Shown: piece after piece, positions 1 to 9,393 of the stretch
Position numbering within the stretch: position 1 is the stretch's first letter
How the letters are laid out: each line of letters begins with the position of its first letter
NCBI GenBank assembly: GCA_014058405.1
Contig: CP047423.1
Coordinates: 1,178,001 to 1,242,000 of the forward strand
Source: Candidatus Nitrospira kreftii
Lineage (GTDB): Bacteria; Nitrospirota; Nitrospiria; Nitrospirales; Nitrospiraceae
Direction of reading: 5' to 3'
Length of the DNA: 64,000 bases
Notes under the pieces: model-generated
Database searches by the model: none
Told to the model about the DNA's origin: nothing
What the model saw: only the letters and a program-made list of their open reading frames with translations
Program-made: the position numbers and the translations under genes

Positions 1-117
1 AACCGTGTCATCTGGATGGATCACGGCAGGTTGATCTCAGATGGCACACCGGAGGATATTGTGGAACGTTATTTGGCTGGGCGGGTTCAAGTTCCAAGTG
101 TCACGTGCCACGGATAA
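1..117 (+). CDS. C-terminal end of a polysaccharide ABC transporter ATPase (partial)
   Basis: This open frame enters from the left edge and stops at a TAA after 38 codons. The visible residues (NRVIWMDHGRLISDGTPEDI, then VERYLAG) match the end of ABC ATPases of the Wzt/TagH type. In those proteins the stretch after the H-loop reads roughly 'vi.l..G.i...G.p.evi..Y', with the tyrosine ending the nucleotide-binding domain. Such ATPases power export of O-antigen or capsule chains across the inner membrane. That fits the glycosyltransferase cluster that follows. The Walker motifs lie outside the window, so the assignment rests on this tail and its context. There is no extended C-terminal carbohydrate-binding domain: the protein ends about 12 residues after the tyrosine. 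Confidence 0.6.
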   Translation, partial: NRVIWMDHGRLISDGTPEDIVERYLAGRVQVPSVTCHG

Positions 118-124
118 ATGATGA

Positions 125-535
125 CGCAGTTCGGTGTCGACTTACAGCGGCGTGTTGGAACGTGATTTGGTCGATATCGGCCATGCTTGCTAGGAGCTGG
201 ATGGCGACAATATCCGACACGGCTTGAACGGAGCTTTGGGGTTTTCCCACCAGGATCGCACTGAAAGTATCAGACGCATTGCGAAAGTAACCCGCTTGAT
301 GAACAGCGCGGGCTTAACTGTCATCACAGCATTTATCTCGCCGTACCGTGATGATCGACAATTAGCTCGAGAGATTGTTGGTGCAGAGAATTTCGTAGAA
401 GTCTATGTCAACACGCTCATGGAAACATGTGAAGTGCGCGACCCCAAAGGTCTGTACAAGTAGGCAAGGGCTGGCGATATATTAGGATTTACGGGGTTAT
501 GAACATCCCATATCTCCTGACATGGCACGTGATAC
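125..535 (+). pseudogene. cysC: Decayed adenylylsulfate (APS) kinase remnant
   Basis: One reading frame carries APS kinase sequence interrupted by stops. It reads LERDLVDIGHAC, a TAG at 191-193, then [11 protein letters not shown], and continues through ESIRRIAKV and [17 protein letters not shown] to RDPKGLYK. A second TAG follows at 461-463, and the same frame still reads ARAGDILGFTGL before more stops. LDGDN, the IRR region, TAFISP(Y/F)R and DPKGLYK are hallmark CysC blocks. The P-loop (GxSGxGKS) expected at the N-terminus is missing. The gene therefore lost its 5' end and gained at least two nonsense codons while staying in one frame. APS kinase makes PAPS, the sulfate donor for sulfotransferases such as the one at 4390. 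The piece from 224 to 463 is open on its own (TTG start) but lacks the ATP site and is unlikely to work. Confidence 0.8.
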
Positions 536-651
536 TTCCTCTGCCTCTCCTTCGGAATATGCAGACCAGTTGCTTTTCGGAACTATTTCCGCGCATTGCC
601 GTAGCGAAAAGCAGCTTGCTGGCTAACGTTCCTGAGGTCTAGTACACGCGG

Positions 652-2049
652 ATGTCACAAGGCATGGAGAATCGCGCGATCGCGGCTAGGTACACCTCGA
701 GAAAGATGAGGAAGCTTGAACCTCATCAGACGGGGGCGGATATTGTTGCCAGATTGCGCAATGCATGGCCGGGTCGGATCTATACATGCCATTTGAAGCA
801 TCGCGCGCTTGTACGTTGGATCGTCCAGTGGATATGGCGCAATGGGTATCTTAACCTTGTGAATCTTTCTGCCCATCTGTTTCTTTCGAAAGCGAAGAAA
901 TGGCGTTCACTGATCAAGTTGACTGATTATGTGCAAAAAAATGAAACGCCGACGTACAAGTTGGCCGATGCTATGGTTGTCGAAACACCAGCACCAATCG
1001 TCTTCCCTTTATGCGATCAAAGTGTTCTGGTATCACCCCATGGTCGTTACATATTCCCTGAGATATTCGTTACTACCGTCAGAGGCGCGATGACTTACGG
1101 GGGGACGAATCTGATTCTGGCCGATAACGATGTCATTCGCCATGACCTATTTGATTTCGAGCATGATTACACCTCTGAAGAGCTCCATGGCCGCACACTC
1201 ATCGACCCCAAGTCCAGTCGTATCCGGTGGTTGTTGCACGACCAAGTGCCGGAGCCTATCCCTGCGGCCGCGACCTTCGTCGATGCCTGCGCATCAAACT
1301 ATGCCCATTGGATGACCGAGGTCTTGCCTCGAATTGCTATGTTTTGTGCCGAAGATCGGTTTCACGGTGTTCCTGTTGTGGTTAACGACGGACTCCACAA
1401 GAACATCATGGAGTCGCTGTTTCTGGTAGTAGGGGCTGAACGTGAGATCATTACCCTCCCGATTGGCAGAGCTCTGGCCGTCGACGAACTGTTTCTCACA
1501 TCCGTGACCGGATATGTGCCTTTTGACCAGCGGACGGCTAAGCGTTGTGGCCACTCTCATGGTATGTTCAGTCCGCGGGCACTTGAGTCGCTTCGCAACG
1601 ATATGGAGACATTTGATCAACAAGTCGATGATCAAGGCTGGCCAAGGAAGATTTTTCTCCGTCGCAACTCGGGTGTAAGGAAGCTCGTCAATTCGGATCA
1701 GCTCGAGCAGTACATGGTTTCTCGAGGATATGTAATTATCGAACCGGAGAAGTTGACGTTCTTGCAACAGATGCAATTGTTCAGAAACGCCAAATTTATA
1801 TTCGCTCCTACGGGTGCGGCATTATCCAACGCTATTTTCTGCAGACCTGGAGCACAGGTTGCTGTTTTAATGGCAAGGCACAAGCGGATGATTTATCGGT
1901 ATTGGCACAACATGTTAACTCCAATAGGTATTAGCGTTGGTTCCGTACTCGGCAGTATCGTCGAGAATCACGATCTTGGAATGCATGGTGACTTTGCGGT
2001 AGACATCGTCGACGTTATGAATTTATTGGAAGTGATGGAAAATAAATGA
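652..2049 (+). CDS. Glycosyltransferase family 61 protein
   Basis: This 465-residue protein belongs to the DUF563/GT61 type of glycosyltransferases, which act on surface glycans. The characteristic segment with N-Y-A-H-W around residues 216-220 (ASNYAHWMTEVLPR) is followed by the C-terminal block IFLRRNSG near 334-341. Next comes FAPTGAALSN near 384, matching the usual 'h..r....G.h.a.ltN' ending of the family. The N-terminal 100 residues are basic and not typical. No signal peptide is seen, so it is probably cytoplasmic or membrane-associated. The ATG at 652 follows a weak GAGG. The stop overlaps the next start by four bases, so it is translationally coupled to the hexapeptide acyltransferase. 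Donor and acceptor sugars cannot be read from the sequence. Confidence 0.8.
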   Translation: MSQGMENRAIAARYTSRKMRKLEPHQTGADIVARLRNAWPGRIYTCHLKHRALVRWIVQWIWRNGYLNLVNLSAHLFLSKAKKWRSLIKLTDYVQKNETPTYKLADAMVVETPAPIVFPLCDQSVLVSPHGRYIFPEIFVTTVRGAMTYGGTNLILADNDVIRHDLFDFEHDYTSEELHGRTLIDPKSSRIRWLLHDQVPEPIPAAATFVDACASNYAHWMTEVLPRIAMFCAEDRFHGVPVVVNDGLHKNIMESLFLVVGAEREIITLPIGRALAVDELFLTSVTGYVPFDQRTAKRCGHSHGMFSPRALESLRNDMETFDQQVDDQGWPRKIFLRRNSGVRKLVNSDQLEQYMVSRGYVIIEPEKLTFLQQMQLFRNAKFIFAPTGAALSNAIFCRPGAQVAVLMARHKRMIYRYWHNMLTPIGISVGSVLGSIVENHDLGMHGDFAVDIVDVMNLLEVMENK

Positions 2050-2801
2050 CATCCATACATCCATCTTCTTATGTTTCGCCAGAAGCGAAAATTGGTAATG
2101 AAGTTGAAGTCGGCCCATTCTCAATTATTCATGCGAACGTGATTTTGGGTGATCGGGTCAAGGTAGGTGCGTATTGCGAGCTAGGGATACCAACTCGATT
2201 GGGTGATGGTACGCCGCTGCTTATTGGTGCCGACTCATTAATTCGATCGTATTCAGTCTTCTACGAGTCATCTTCGTTTGGAGCTGGTCTAATGACAGGT
2301 CATCGGGTAACGGTTAGAGAAGCAACGACAGCAGGTGTTGGTTTTCAAATAGGCACGTCGAGTGAGATTCAAGGTGATTGTGCTGTAGGAGATTATGTTC
2401 GTTTTCAGTCAAGCGTATTTGTCGGAAAAAGAACTACAATCGGCAACTTTGTTTGGATATTGCCTCGAGTGGTGCTTACCAATGACCCCACTCCACCGAG
2501 TACTGTAGAGATTGGCTGCACCATTGAAGACTATGCAAGTATCGCCGCTGCATCAGTAGTGTTACCAGGAGTAATCGTCGGGCAACACTCATTGGTTGCA
2601 GCCCAAGCATGTGTCACAAAGAATGTTCCGCCTGGCATGATCGTTGCCGGTGTGCCGGCACGCGTAGTTGGAGAAGCAAAATGCCTCAAATTGCGCGATG
2701 GTACCAGTAGGCCAGCATACCCTTGGACACGTCACTTTACACGTGGTTACCCTCCATCAGTAAGCGCCGATTGGACGGCAGAGAGCGGAGAAGAGCCATG
2801 A
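2046..2801 (+). CDS. Left-handed beta-helix (hexapeptide) acetyltransferase, FdtC/QdtC-like
   Basis: This 251-residue protein is made of hexapeptide repeats (for example IGNEVEVGPFSIIHANVILG near the N-terminus, then IGNFVWILPRVVLTNDP). It ends in the IVAGVPARVVG cap typical of sugar N-acetyltransferases. It starts inside the stop of the GT61 gene and overlaps the next gene through ATGA. The next two genes encode an FdtA/QdtA-like ketoisomerase and an FdtB/QdtB-like aminotransferase. In the dTDP-Fuc3NAc and dTDP-Qui3NAc pathways the third enzyme is exactly such a hexapeptide acetyltransferase acting on the 3-amino group. It is therefore the best candidate for that step. The precise sugar (gluco or galacto) is not decidable here. 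Confidence 0.8.
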   Translation: MTSIHPSSYVSPEAKIGNEVEVGPFSIIHANVILGDRVKVGAYCELGIPTRLGDGTPLLIGADSLIRSYSVFYESSSFGAGLMTGHRVTVREATTAGVGFQIGTSSEIQGDCAVGDYVRFQSSVFVGKRTTIGNFVWILPRVVLTNDPTPPSTVEIGCTIEDYASIAAASVVLPGVIVGQHSLVAAQACVTKNVPPGMIVAGVPARVVGEAKCLKLRDGTSRPAYPWTRHFTRGYPPSVSADWTAESGEEP

Positions 2802-3211
2802 TTGAGAAGTGCACAATTATTCAGCTACCAAGAATCAATGATCCACGTGGCAATTTAACGTTCGTCGAATCGCGTCGCCATATTCCTTTCGATATTCGCC
2901 GTGTTTATTATCTTTATGATGTTCCAGGCGGTGCCGAGCGTGGCGGGCATGCGCATAAGGCTCTGCATCAACTAATCATTGCCATGTCAGGTTCATTTGA
3001 TATTCATCTTGATGATGGACACTCGAAAAAGACCATACACATGAACCGGAGTTACTATGGTCTCTACGTGTGCCCTATGATCTGGCGGGGAATTGACAAC
3101 TTCTCGTCCGGTGCGGTCTGCATGGCGATGGTCTCTGAATACTATGATGAGCGTGATTACTACCGCGACTACGACCAGTTTATCAGTGATATTCAGATGA
3201 GGATTAAGTGA
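2798..3211 (+). CDS. FdtA/QdtA-like dTDP-4-oxo-6-deoxyglucose 3,4-ketoisomerase (cupin)
   Basis: This 137-residue single-domain cupin is of the WxcM/FdtA type. It moves the keto group of dTDP-4-keto-6-deoxy-glucose from C4 to C3. Visible marks are the DPRGNLTF N-terminus (residues 15-22), [11 protein letters not shown], and [11 protein letters not shown] at 48-58, the paired-histidine signature of the family. The C-terminal [13 protein letters not shown] also fits. An in-frame start at 2723 exists, but ATG 2798 is chosen. It gives the family's usual length, has GGAGAAG about 7 bases upstream, and forms an ATGA overlap with the previous gene. The stop overlaps the next start (GTGA), so three genes form one coupled cassette. 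Confidence 0.88.
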   Translation: MIEKCTIIQLPRINDPRGNLTFVESRRHIPFDIRRVYYLYDVPGGAERGGHAHKALHQLIIAMSGSFDIHLDDGHSKKTIHMNRSYYGLYVCPMIWRGIDNFSSGAVCMAMVSEYYDERDYYRDYDQFISDIQMRIK

Positions 3212-4308
3212 AGTCGATTCCATTTCTTGATCTTGGTCGGTTACATCAATCAATTCGTGGCCCTCTTGAAGAAGCCTACCGTCGGGTTATTGACTCGGGT
3301 TGGTTTATCATGGGGCCAGAGCTGGTCTCCTTTGAGGCAGAATTTGCGAACTATTCAGAGGTCAAGCATTGCATCGGTGTCGGCAATGGGCTGGAAGCGC
3401 TGCACCTTCTGCTGCGGGCTTATGACATTGGTCCTGGTGACGAAGTCATTGTGCCATCGAATACGTTTATTGCCACCTGGCTGGCTGTCACGGAATGTGG
3501 GGCAACCCCCGTGCCGGTAGAGCCCAGCATAGATACCCACAATATCGATCCAGCCCTGATTGCTAATTCAGTCACAAGCCGTACCCGAGCCATCATACCC
3601 GTACACCTATATGGCCAACCGGCAGACATGGATCCAATCAACGCAATTGCCGCCAATCACAGCCTGGTCGTGATAGAGGATGCAGCTCAGGCACAAGGGG
3701 CTCGTTACAAAGGTCGGCGCGCAGGATCTTTAGGTCATGCGGCTGCGACGAGCTTTTATCCAGGTAAAAATTTGGGTGCACTCGGCGATGGCGGCGCAGT
3801 GCTCACCAATGACAATGTGATAGCCGAAAAAGTCAAACAGCTGCGTAACTATGGATCAAAAGTGAAGTATCAGCACGACCTGGCCGGCTATAACAGCCGC
3901 CTGGACGAAATACAGGCAGCTTTTCTCCGTGTGAAACTGGCGGTTCTTGACGAATGGAATGCTCGCCGTCGGGAAGTAGCAGACGGGTATTCTAAGCTCT
4001 TGATTGACACCGATATCGTCACACCGATTGTGCCTCAATACGCTGAACCAGTTTGGCACCTTTACGTTATTCGCGGCAAACAACGTGACGCGTTGAAGCT
4101 CTATTTAGAACAGCAAGGTATATCTACAGTAATTCACTACCCAGTACCGCCGCATCGGCAAGCTTGCTATCAGGGCTTTCGAGGGCACAACTTGCCTATT
4201 ACAGAATCGTTGGCAGGGGAGGTGCTGAGTTTACCAATGTCGCCACAACTTCAGACTGCCGAAGTCGAGCATGTTGTCAGTGAAATAATCGGTTTTCTAA
4301 AATGCTAG
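3208..4308 (+). CDS. FdtB/QdtB-like PLP aminotransferase (DegT/DnrJ/EryC1/StrS family)
   Basis: This 366-residue sugar aminotransferase probably aminates the 3-keto-6-deoxy sugar made by the preceding ketoisomerase. Marks are GNGLEALHL (59-67, phosphate binding), [19 protein letters not shown] (156-165, with the aspartate facing the PLP ring nitrogen) and [15 protein letters not shown] (183-197, with Lys187 as the Schiff-base lysine). Length and architecture are normal for the family. The start is a GTG whose last two bases overlap the previous stop. The downstream gap to the sulfotransferase is about 80 bases, so the coupled cassette ends here. Confidence 0.9.
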   Translation: MKSIPFLDLGRLHQSIRGPLEEAYRRVIDSGWFIMGPELVSFEAEFANYSEVKHCIGVGNGLEALHLLLRAYDIGPGDEVIVPSNTFIATWLAVTECGATPVPVEPSIDTHNIDPALIANSVTSRTRAIIPVHLYGQPADMDPINAIAANHSLVVIEDAAQAQGARYKGRRAGSLGHAAATSFYPGKNLGALGDGGAVLTNDNVIAEKVKQLRNYGSKVKYQHDLAGYNSRLDEIQAAFLRVKLAVLDEWNARRREVADGYSKLLIDTDIVTPIVPQYAEPVWHLYVIRGKQRDALKLYLEQQGISTVIHYPVPPHRQACYQGFRGHNLPITESLAGEVLSLPMSPQLQTAEVEHVVSEIIGFLKC

Positions 4309-4389
4309 GCAGGTGGAAAGGAAAACCGCTCATGTGGATAGGATCATCCTATTTTTGATGTTACTTGGTACAGCGCTATGGTGACATAA

Positions 4390-5154
4390 ATGCTGAAAAA
4401 GTTTGTACTTGTAACTCGTGGACGAACTGGTTCAACCGCGGTCCTTGATGAACTTGGCAAATCTAGTCGCTTATGTACAACTCAGGAGTTGTTTCTTCGA
4501 CAGCCGACTAGTGCGAAGAATTGGAATCATTATTACAGCTTATTGCCGCCCTTTGATCTATGGAAACAGCAGGGCGGATGGTGGAAACGAAGGTTCCCCT
4601 ACTATGACAGCGACCGACAACAGGCGCGTCGCTACCTGGTGCATGCGGAAACGTTAGCGCATCGTAAGGGTGTGGAAGGATTTGGCTGGAAGGTGTTGAG
4701 CCACCAGTTCGAAGAGAGACCATTTCTGAGCGAGTTGCTTGAGCGGCATGGCTACCGTGCTATTTATCTGCGGCGCAATAGTGTTCGCCAAGTACTTTCT
4801 GGCATGGTGGCCAATCAGCGCGGGATTTATAACAGTCTTGAAAAAATTGTGGATGAGCGCAGGTACCATATTGAGATTGATAGATTCCAATGGCTTGTGC
4901 GGTGGGAGCGAGAATGCTTAAAAAATGATTGTGTCGGGCTAGCCACAGCGGGATTCGATTTTATTGAGATAAGTTATGAGGATTTTTGCGCGGATCGTCA
5001 CGCGTTCTATGCCAATATTTTCCACTTTCTCAATTTGCCGATGGAGCTGCCCCCCGCGAGCGATTTTGTCAAAGTGATAGATGATCCCAAATCGGTTATT
5101 GAAAATTATGATGAGGTCTCTGCTGCTGCCGTAGCCTTGGGTGAAGCGCTATAA
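4390..5154 (+). CDS. Sulfotransferase (Stf0-like)
   Basis: This 254-residue protein resembles bacterial PAPS-dependent sulfotransferases of the Stf0/LPS type. The N-terminal FVLVTRGRTGSTAV (residues 5-18) is the 5'-phosphosulfate loop. YRAIYLRRNSVRQVLSGMVA, near 120-140, is the 3'-phosphate binding segment with the RxN/S pattern. ISYEDFC near 196-202 is the conserved ExF block. Its place among glycosyltransferases suggests it sulfates the cluster's glycan. The likely donor enzyme, APS kinase, is present only as a ruin at 125-535, so PAPS must come from elsewhere in the genome. AT-rich codon use compared with the housekeeping block suggests transfer of this part of the cluster. Confidence 0.78.
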   Translation: MLKKFVLVTRGRTGSTAVLDELGKSSRLCTTQELFLRQPTSAKNWNHYYSLLPPFDLWKQQGGWWKRRFPYYDSDRQQARRYLVHAETLAHRKGVEGFGWKVLSHQFEERPFLSELLERHGYRAIYLRRNSVRQVLSGMVANQRGIYNSLEKIVDERRYHIEIDRFQWLVRWERECLKNDCVGLATAGFDFIEISYEDFCADRHAFYANIFHFLNLPMELPPASDFVKVIDDPKSVIENYDEVSAAAVALGEAL

Positions 5155-5206
5155 GGTGGCAGCGACAAGCTCACGATAACCTTCATGAGTGAAAAGTAAG
5201 AAAAAT

Positions 5207-6370
5207 ATGGCGAATTTGAGCGGACCGTTGACATTAAGCAATCCATTCACTCGGTTTGATTTACTTGGAGATAAAGAATTATTTTATTCTATTGTTTCTG
5301 ACATGATTGAACACGGCGGTGAACTTGCGCCGTCCGATCATTGGAATTGGAAGTTAGGCGACTGGCATGCTGAACTGCCTAACGATACGACCGGCTATAC
5401 TGCGGAGCTCTTCGATAGAAATTATAGCCAACTCAAAATGATGCTCAATCCGTGGATTGGGATCACTGGCATGAAGCTTGTGGATGAAGATTCTGTTGCG
5501 AGATATGAATGTTTTCTAAGGTCTGTCGAGCACTTAGGATTGTTACCCGATGACATCTTATCTTACGGACGAGCCAATGGCTGGAGAGAGACGGATCTGG
5601 GTACTGTGATGGACGTCAACCTAATTAGAGCATTTTCCGATCATCAGCAGGCTCCCAGAATAGCAGTTTGTGAGGTGGGCGGTGGGTATGGGCGACTTGC
5701 AGAGGTACTGATGATGGGATTATGGGATTCGATGCATTATGTTCTAGTTGATGCAGTGCCTGGCTCCCTAATGTACGCGTATTTGTACGTCAAAACTCAA
5801 CTGCCTCACCTTCAGGTTGGTGCATATTTCAAAGGTGACCGCTACCATGAAAACTACGACTGTTACATAATGCCCGCTTGGCACAGCCATTTGCTTGGGA
5901 GTTCAAGTTTTGATATTTGCGTGAATATTGAAAGCATGCAGGAGATGGAACAGCACCATGTCGATTATTATCTAAAGTTGTTTGATCGATTAACAACGAT
6001 GGACGGGCAAATTTATTTATCTAATGCACGGGACTATGTGTTTAAGGGGAAATGGGCGATTCCTAATCACTGGGAGACGGTATTTTTGAATAATACCCCG
6101 AGGTCTTGGACTGCTGATCACCCCACCCATATATTGCACAAGAAAAGTGGAGACTTTTCCAAGAGGCGGTCGGTTTTAGAAGGAATTTTTAAACAACAAG
6201 TTGAATGTTGGCATAAAGATCGGCTTATAGCGGAGCAAAAACAGCATCTTTCGGATAGAGACAGAATTTGCGCTGAGCTGCAGCAGACCATCAATAGCTT
6301 GAATGGCGAGTCAACGAAAAGCGAATTTCCTCAAGCAATGCGTCGTATTTTGAGCCGTTTCATTCGGTGA
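5207..6370 (+). CDS. Putative sugar O-methyltransferase (SAM-dependent)
   Basis: This protein of about 387 residues has a Rossmann SAM-binding motif (VCEVGGGYGRLAEVL, near residues 155-170). It resembles the 'putative sugar O-methyltransferase' family that occurs in surface glycan clusters. The last 40 residues (AEQKQHLSDRDRICAELQQT) form a likely short coiled coil. Two starts are possible: GTG 5189, adding six residues, and ATG 5207. Neither has a strong ribosome site, and ATG is preferred. An out-of-frame ATG at 5185 ends after four codons. It presumably caps a sugar of the polysaccharide; the acceptor is unknown. Confidence 0.65.
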   Translation: MANLSGPLTLSNPFTRFDLLGDKELFYSIVSDMIEHGGELAPSDHWNWKLGDWHAELPNDTTGYTAELFDRNYSQLKMMLNPWIGITGMKLVDEDSVARYECFLRSVEHLGLLPDDILSYGRANGWRETDLGTVMDVNLIRAFSDHQQAPRIAVCEVGGGYGRLAEVLMMGLWDSMHYVLVDAVPGSLMYAYLYVKTQLPHLQVGAYFKGDRYHENYDCYIMPAWHSHLLGSSSFDICVNIESMQEMEQHHVDYYLKLFDRLTTMDGQIYLSNARDYVFKGKWAIPNHWETVFLNNTPRSWTADHPTHILHKKSGDFSKRRSVLEGIFKQQVECWHKDRLIAEQKQHLSDRDRICAELQQTINSLNGESTKSEFPQAMRRILSRFIR

Positions 6371-6724
6371 GCACTATTTAAGAGCAGCAATACTTTTTTA
6401 GACGTAGCACAGCCTATTTGCTGTGTTATGGCGTAGGCAGGAGCTGGAAACATGTCAGGTTCAATATGAGGAGCGCAGGGGCAATACATAAGGATTGCAG
6501 CAGATCACCCTCTGAGCCATGGGGTGAAGTGCTGTGGATGCGAACTTGTTTATCTTCTGCTGAATGCGATCGGATGCACATGACGGGGACCTTACAAAGG
6601 GTCATTGAGGCAGGACGTATTGCCATAGAGCAATTCCCTGTGAGGCGTCATGGTGCGAAATCAACTCAGCTGAAGACTTGATGGTATATGAAGAACGAAG
6701 GAGGCCGATCGTAACGATTACAAA
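6371..6724. other. 354-bp gap between polysaccharide genes
   Basis: No convincing gene is seen. An 87-codon open frame at 6418-6681 has no recognisable motif, no ribosome site and unusual composition, so it is not called. A GGAGG near 6700 lies about 20 bases before the next ATG, too far for ideal spacing. Confidence 0.5.
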
Positions 6725-8176
6725 ATGATGGGGGAGAAATTTGAATCCGTATACGCATTGAAAGAACGCGTCCCCGCTTTAATAGAGAGAGGTGACCTTA
6801 ATCGGGCGTTAGTATTGATCCATGATTTTGTGGAGCGCATCATTACGGAGCCTCTGTGTACATCACAGGTTTTTGGCTCCAAGGAGCTTGATCGCCTCTG
6901 CCAGCATATTGGAGAAGAAAATTTCATAGCAGTTCGACGAGAAGTCACTGATACACCCCCCAGCCAGAACAGCCAACCCATTGTCTGCTATATAGTTACC
7001 AAACTGCAAAAGTCGGGAGGCCATACCCGAGTTATCGCAGACTTCATCAAGGCCAGGCCAGAAGCTAAGCATGTACTATTGTCGACTGAGCTGGAAGGCG
7101 AATCAGATGCCGACTATCTGACGAATGGATCGATCAGACCTGACAACCTGGTTATTGAGTTGGCACCGAAAGGGAGCTATCACCGAAAGCTGACATGGCT
7201 GCAAAAACGCTTGCTGGAAATCCATCCGGTAAAGGTTTACCTGTTTAACCATCACCAGGACAGCGTGGCTGTTGCTGCAATTCAACCCGATATGGGGCTT
7301 GACGGCAGTTTTTATCACCACGGAGATCACCATTTATGTCTAGGTGTGTATCTGTTTCATCTCGAGCACATTGATCCTCATCCAATGGGGTACCATAATT
7401 GCCGTGATGCGCTAGGGATCAGTAATTCTTATGTTCCGCTCACTGTGGATGACAAGGGAGACCGTCCTGCTGATTGGTCGTTTCTTTCTGACGGGATGCT
7501 CACCACCTGTACCGCGGCCAGGTCAAACAAGATTGAAATCCCCTATTTCGTGAGCTATGTCGAGCTAATGCCCAAGCTGTTGAAGGCAACAAGGGGCAGG
7601 CACATTCATATTGGGCGATTGACTCCCTGGGCGCTTTTCAACATTCGGCGGGAGCTGAAGCGCTTTGGTATTCAGTCTGAACGCTTCATTTATACGCCGT
7701 GGGTTCCCAGCGTATGGAAGAGTCTTCATGATTTTCGAGTTGACTTGTATATTTCATCCTTCCCACATGGAGGAGCCTTGACGTTAATAGAAGCGATGGG
7801 GGCGGGAGTCCCTGTGGTCTTGCATAGGCATCTCTTTTCTCAAGTCTTGAGCGTGATTGACCTTGCCTACCCAGAAGCGTTCTGTTGGCGGTATCCAGAG
7901 GAGTTCATTGATTACTGCTCAGGATTAAAACCTCAAAATCTTAAAGAGCAGAGTATTCTAGGGCGTAGGCAATACGAAACATTTCACAAGTGGGAAACTT
8001 TTAAAGAAGCTGTCGCTGATCCGCGCAAGATGATTGCTCCCTCTAATCTGCCGACATCGTTTAGTCCGCAACCTGACGAATGGGCATGTTGGATGGAAAA
8101 CCAGCTTTCTTGGGAGCGCCTCGCCAATCGCGGAATTTATCGCTTGTTTAAGAAAATCCGCGCTGAATTTTTTTAG
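6725..8176 (+). CDS. Glycosyltransferase (GT-B fold, GT4/GT41-like C-terminus)
   Basis: This 483-residue protein has no signal peptide. The GT-B look comes from CYIVTKLQKSGGHTRVIADF near residue 78-97, a typical 'l.GG.trv' N-domain opening. The C-terminal block SSFPHGGALTLIEAMGAGVP is the donor-site pattern with the conserved glutamate (E in LIEAMG). The two halves are separated by a long middle region with many histidines (YHHGDHHLCLG). It probably extends the surface glycan. Specificity cannot be inferred. The start could also be the second ATG three bases later. Confidence 0.75.
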   Translation: MMGEKFESVYALKERVPALIERGDLNRALVLIHDFVERIITEPLCTSQVFGSKELDRLCQHIGEENFIAVRREVTDTPPSQNSQPIVCYIVTKLQKSGGHTRVIADFIKARPEAKHVLLSTELEGESDADYLTNGSIRPDNLVIELAPKGSYHRKLTWLQKRLLEIHPVKVYLFNHHQDSVAVAAIQPDMGLDGSFYHHGDHHLCLGVYLFHLEHIDPHPMGYHNCRDALGISNSYVPLTVDDKGDRPADWSFLSDGMLTTCTAARSNKIEIPYFVSYVELMPKLLKATRGRHIHIGRLTPWALFNIRRELKRFGIQSERFIYTPWVPSVWKSLHDFRVDLYISSFPHGGALTLIEAMGAGVPVVLHRHLFSQVLSVIDLAYPEAFCWRYPEEFIDYCSGLKPQNLKEQSILGRRQYETFHKWETFKEAVADPRKMIAPSNLPTSFSPQPDEWACWMENQLSWERLANRGIYRLFKKIRAEFF

Positions 8177-8418
8177 TACGTGGTTAATCAAGGCTGCACA
8201 AGAGTCTGTGGGGCATCATGTGGGTTCGGGTACGATGGGCGGGCTGTGTATCATGGACACCGATCGTTCCAGGAAGGTGACGCAATCCCAGACTAAAACT
8301 TGTAGCGCCCAGTCCTGGTTAGCCGGACACTAGGGCATCTACCAGTTGACTTGCTCACCATCTCTAGCCTAGTTTCAAACTTAGGTAAAAGCCTAACGGA
8401 GTTTCGCTAAGGAATGAA

Positions 8419-9393
8419 ATGCTGACGACGACTTCTGGGCAGCAGCTTATCTCATCGTCACCATGTCGCTCGAGCAATCTTGAAAGCAGCTCGAAATGCG
8501 AGACCGTATCGTTGATCATCGTGAATTACAATGCACGCGAATGCATTGTCGCCTGTGTCTCGTCAGCCTTAGCTCAAGTAGACGAACTAATTGTGGTCGA
8601 TAACGCTTCGAACGACGACAGTTTGGCGCAACTTGAAGCAACGTTTCCATCGGAACAGAAGTTAATGATTGTTCGTAATCAAGAGAATCTAGGGTTTGCT
8701 GCAGGCTGCAATATCGGTGTTGAACATTCGGCAGGCAGGTATCTTCTGTTTCTGAACCCTGATTGTGTACTGGAGCCGGATTCTGTCAGGCACCTGTTGC
8801 GGGTGCTTAACGATCGCCAAGACGCGGGAATGGTTGGTGGTCTGCTCGTCAATCCCGATGGCACCGAACAAGCGGGTGGGCGACGGGCCATTCCAACACC
8901 ATGGCGATCGTTTGTGCGGGCATTTGGGTTGTCACGTTTTGCAGATCGATGGCCTAGTCTATTTTTTGATTTTCACCTACACAAGCAGCCGCTGCCGACT
9001 CGCCCCATTGAGGTCGAGGCTATTTCCGGTGCATGCATGTTAGTCAACCGTGCTGCGATACAAAGTGTCGGGCATTGGGACGAGGGCTATTTTTTGCATT
9101 GTGAGGATCTGGATTTTTCCATGACCTTGCGAGGGAAGGGCTGGAAAATCATGTTTGTGCCCGATGCCAGGATCATTCATGACAAAGGGGGCTGCAGCCG
9201 CTCTCGTCCACTATTTGTCGAATGGCATAAGCACCGTGGGATGATGCGGTTTTATCGCAAGTTTTTCAAGCATCAGTACCCAGGCCCATTGATGTGGCTG
9301 GTGGCGCTCGGTATCTGGTTTCGATTCGGCTTGGTCGCTTCATACCTTTCAGCCTTGCGCTTTCTTCGTCATCTTGGGATTCAGCGTGGATGA
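8419..9393 (+). CDS. Glycosyltransferase family 2, rhamnosyltransferase-like (WbbL type)
   Basis: This 324-residue GT2 enzyme carries VSLIIVNYN (31-39), VVDNASNDDS, ENLGFAAGCNIG and LFLNPDCVLEPDS, where NPD stands in for DxD. It also has EAISGACMLVNR and CEDLDFSMTLRGKGWK (catalytic ED). This set is typical of dTDP-rhamnosyl and related transferases. The C-terminus has a hydrophobic stretch (PLMWLVALGIWFRFGLVASYL) that may anchor it to the membrane. The preceding 240 bases hold no gene. The next gene overlaps its end. Confidence 0.85.
   Translation: MLTTTSGQQLISSSPCRSSNLESSSKCETVSLIIVNYNARECIVACVSSALAQVDELIVVDNASNDDSLAQLEATFPSEQKLMIVRNQENLGFAAGCNIGVEHSAGRYLLFLNPDCVLEPDSVRHLLRVLNDRQDAGMVGGLLVNPDGTEQAGGRRAIPTPWRSFVRAFGLSRFADRWPSLFFDFHLHKQPLPTRPIEVEAISGACMLVNRAAIQSVGHWDEGYFLHCEDLDFSMTLRGKGWKIMFVPDARIIHDKGGCSRSRPLFVEWHKHRGMMRFYRKFFKHQYPGPLMWLVALGIWFRFGLVASYLSALRFLRHLGIQRG

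Noticed and set aside
6418-6681. 87-codon open frame between the methyltransferase and glycosyltransferase genes
   Set aside because: No ribosome site, no motif, odd composition and an overlapping frame on the other strand.
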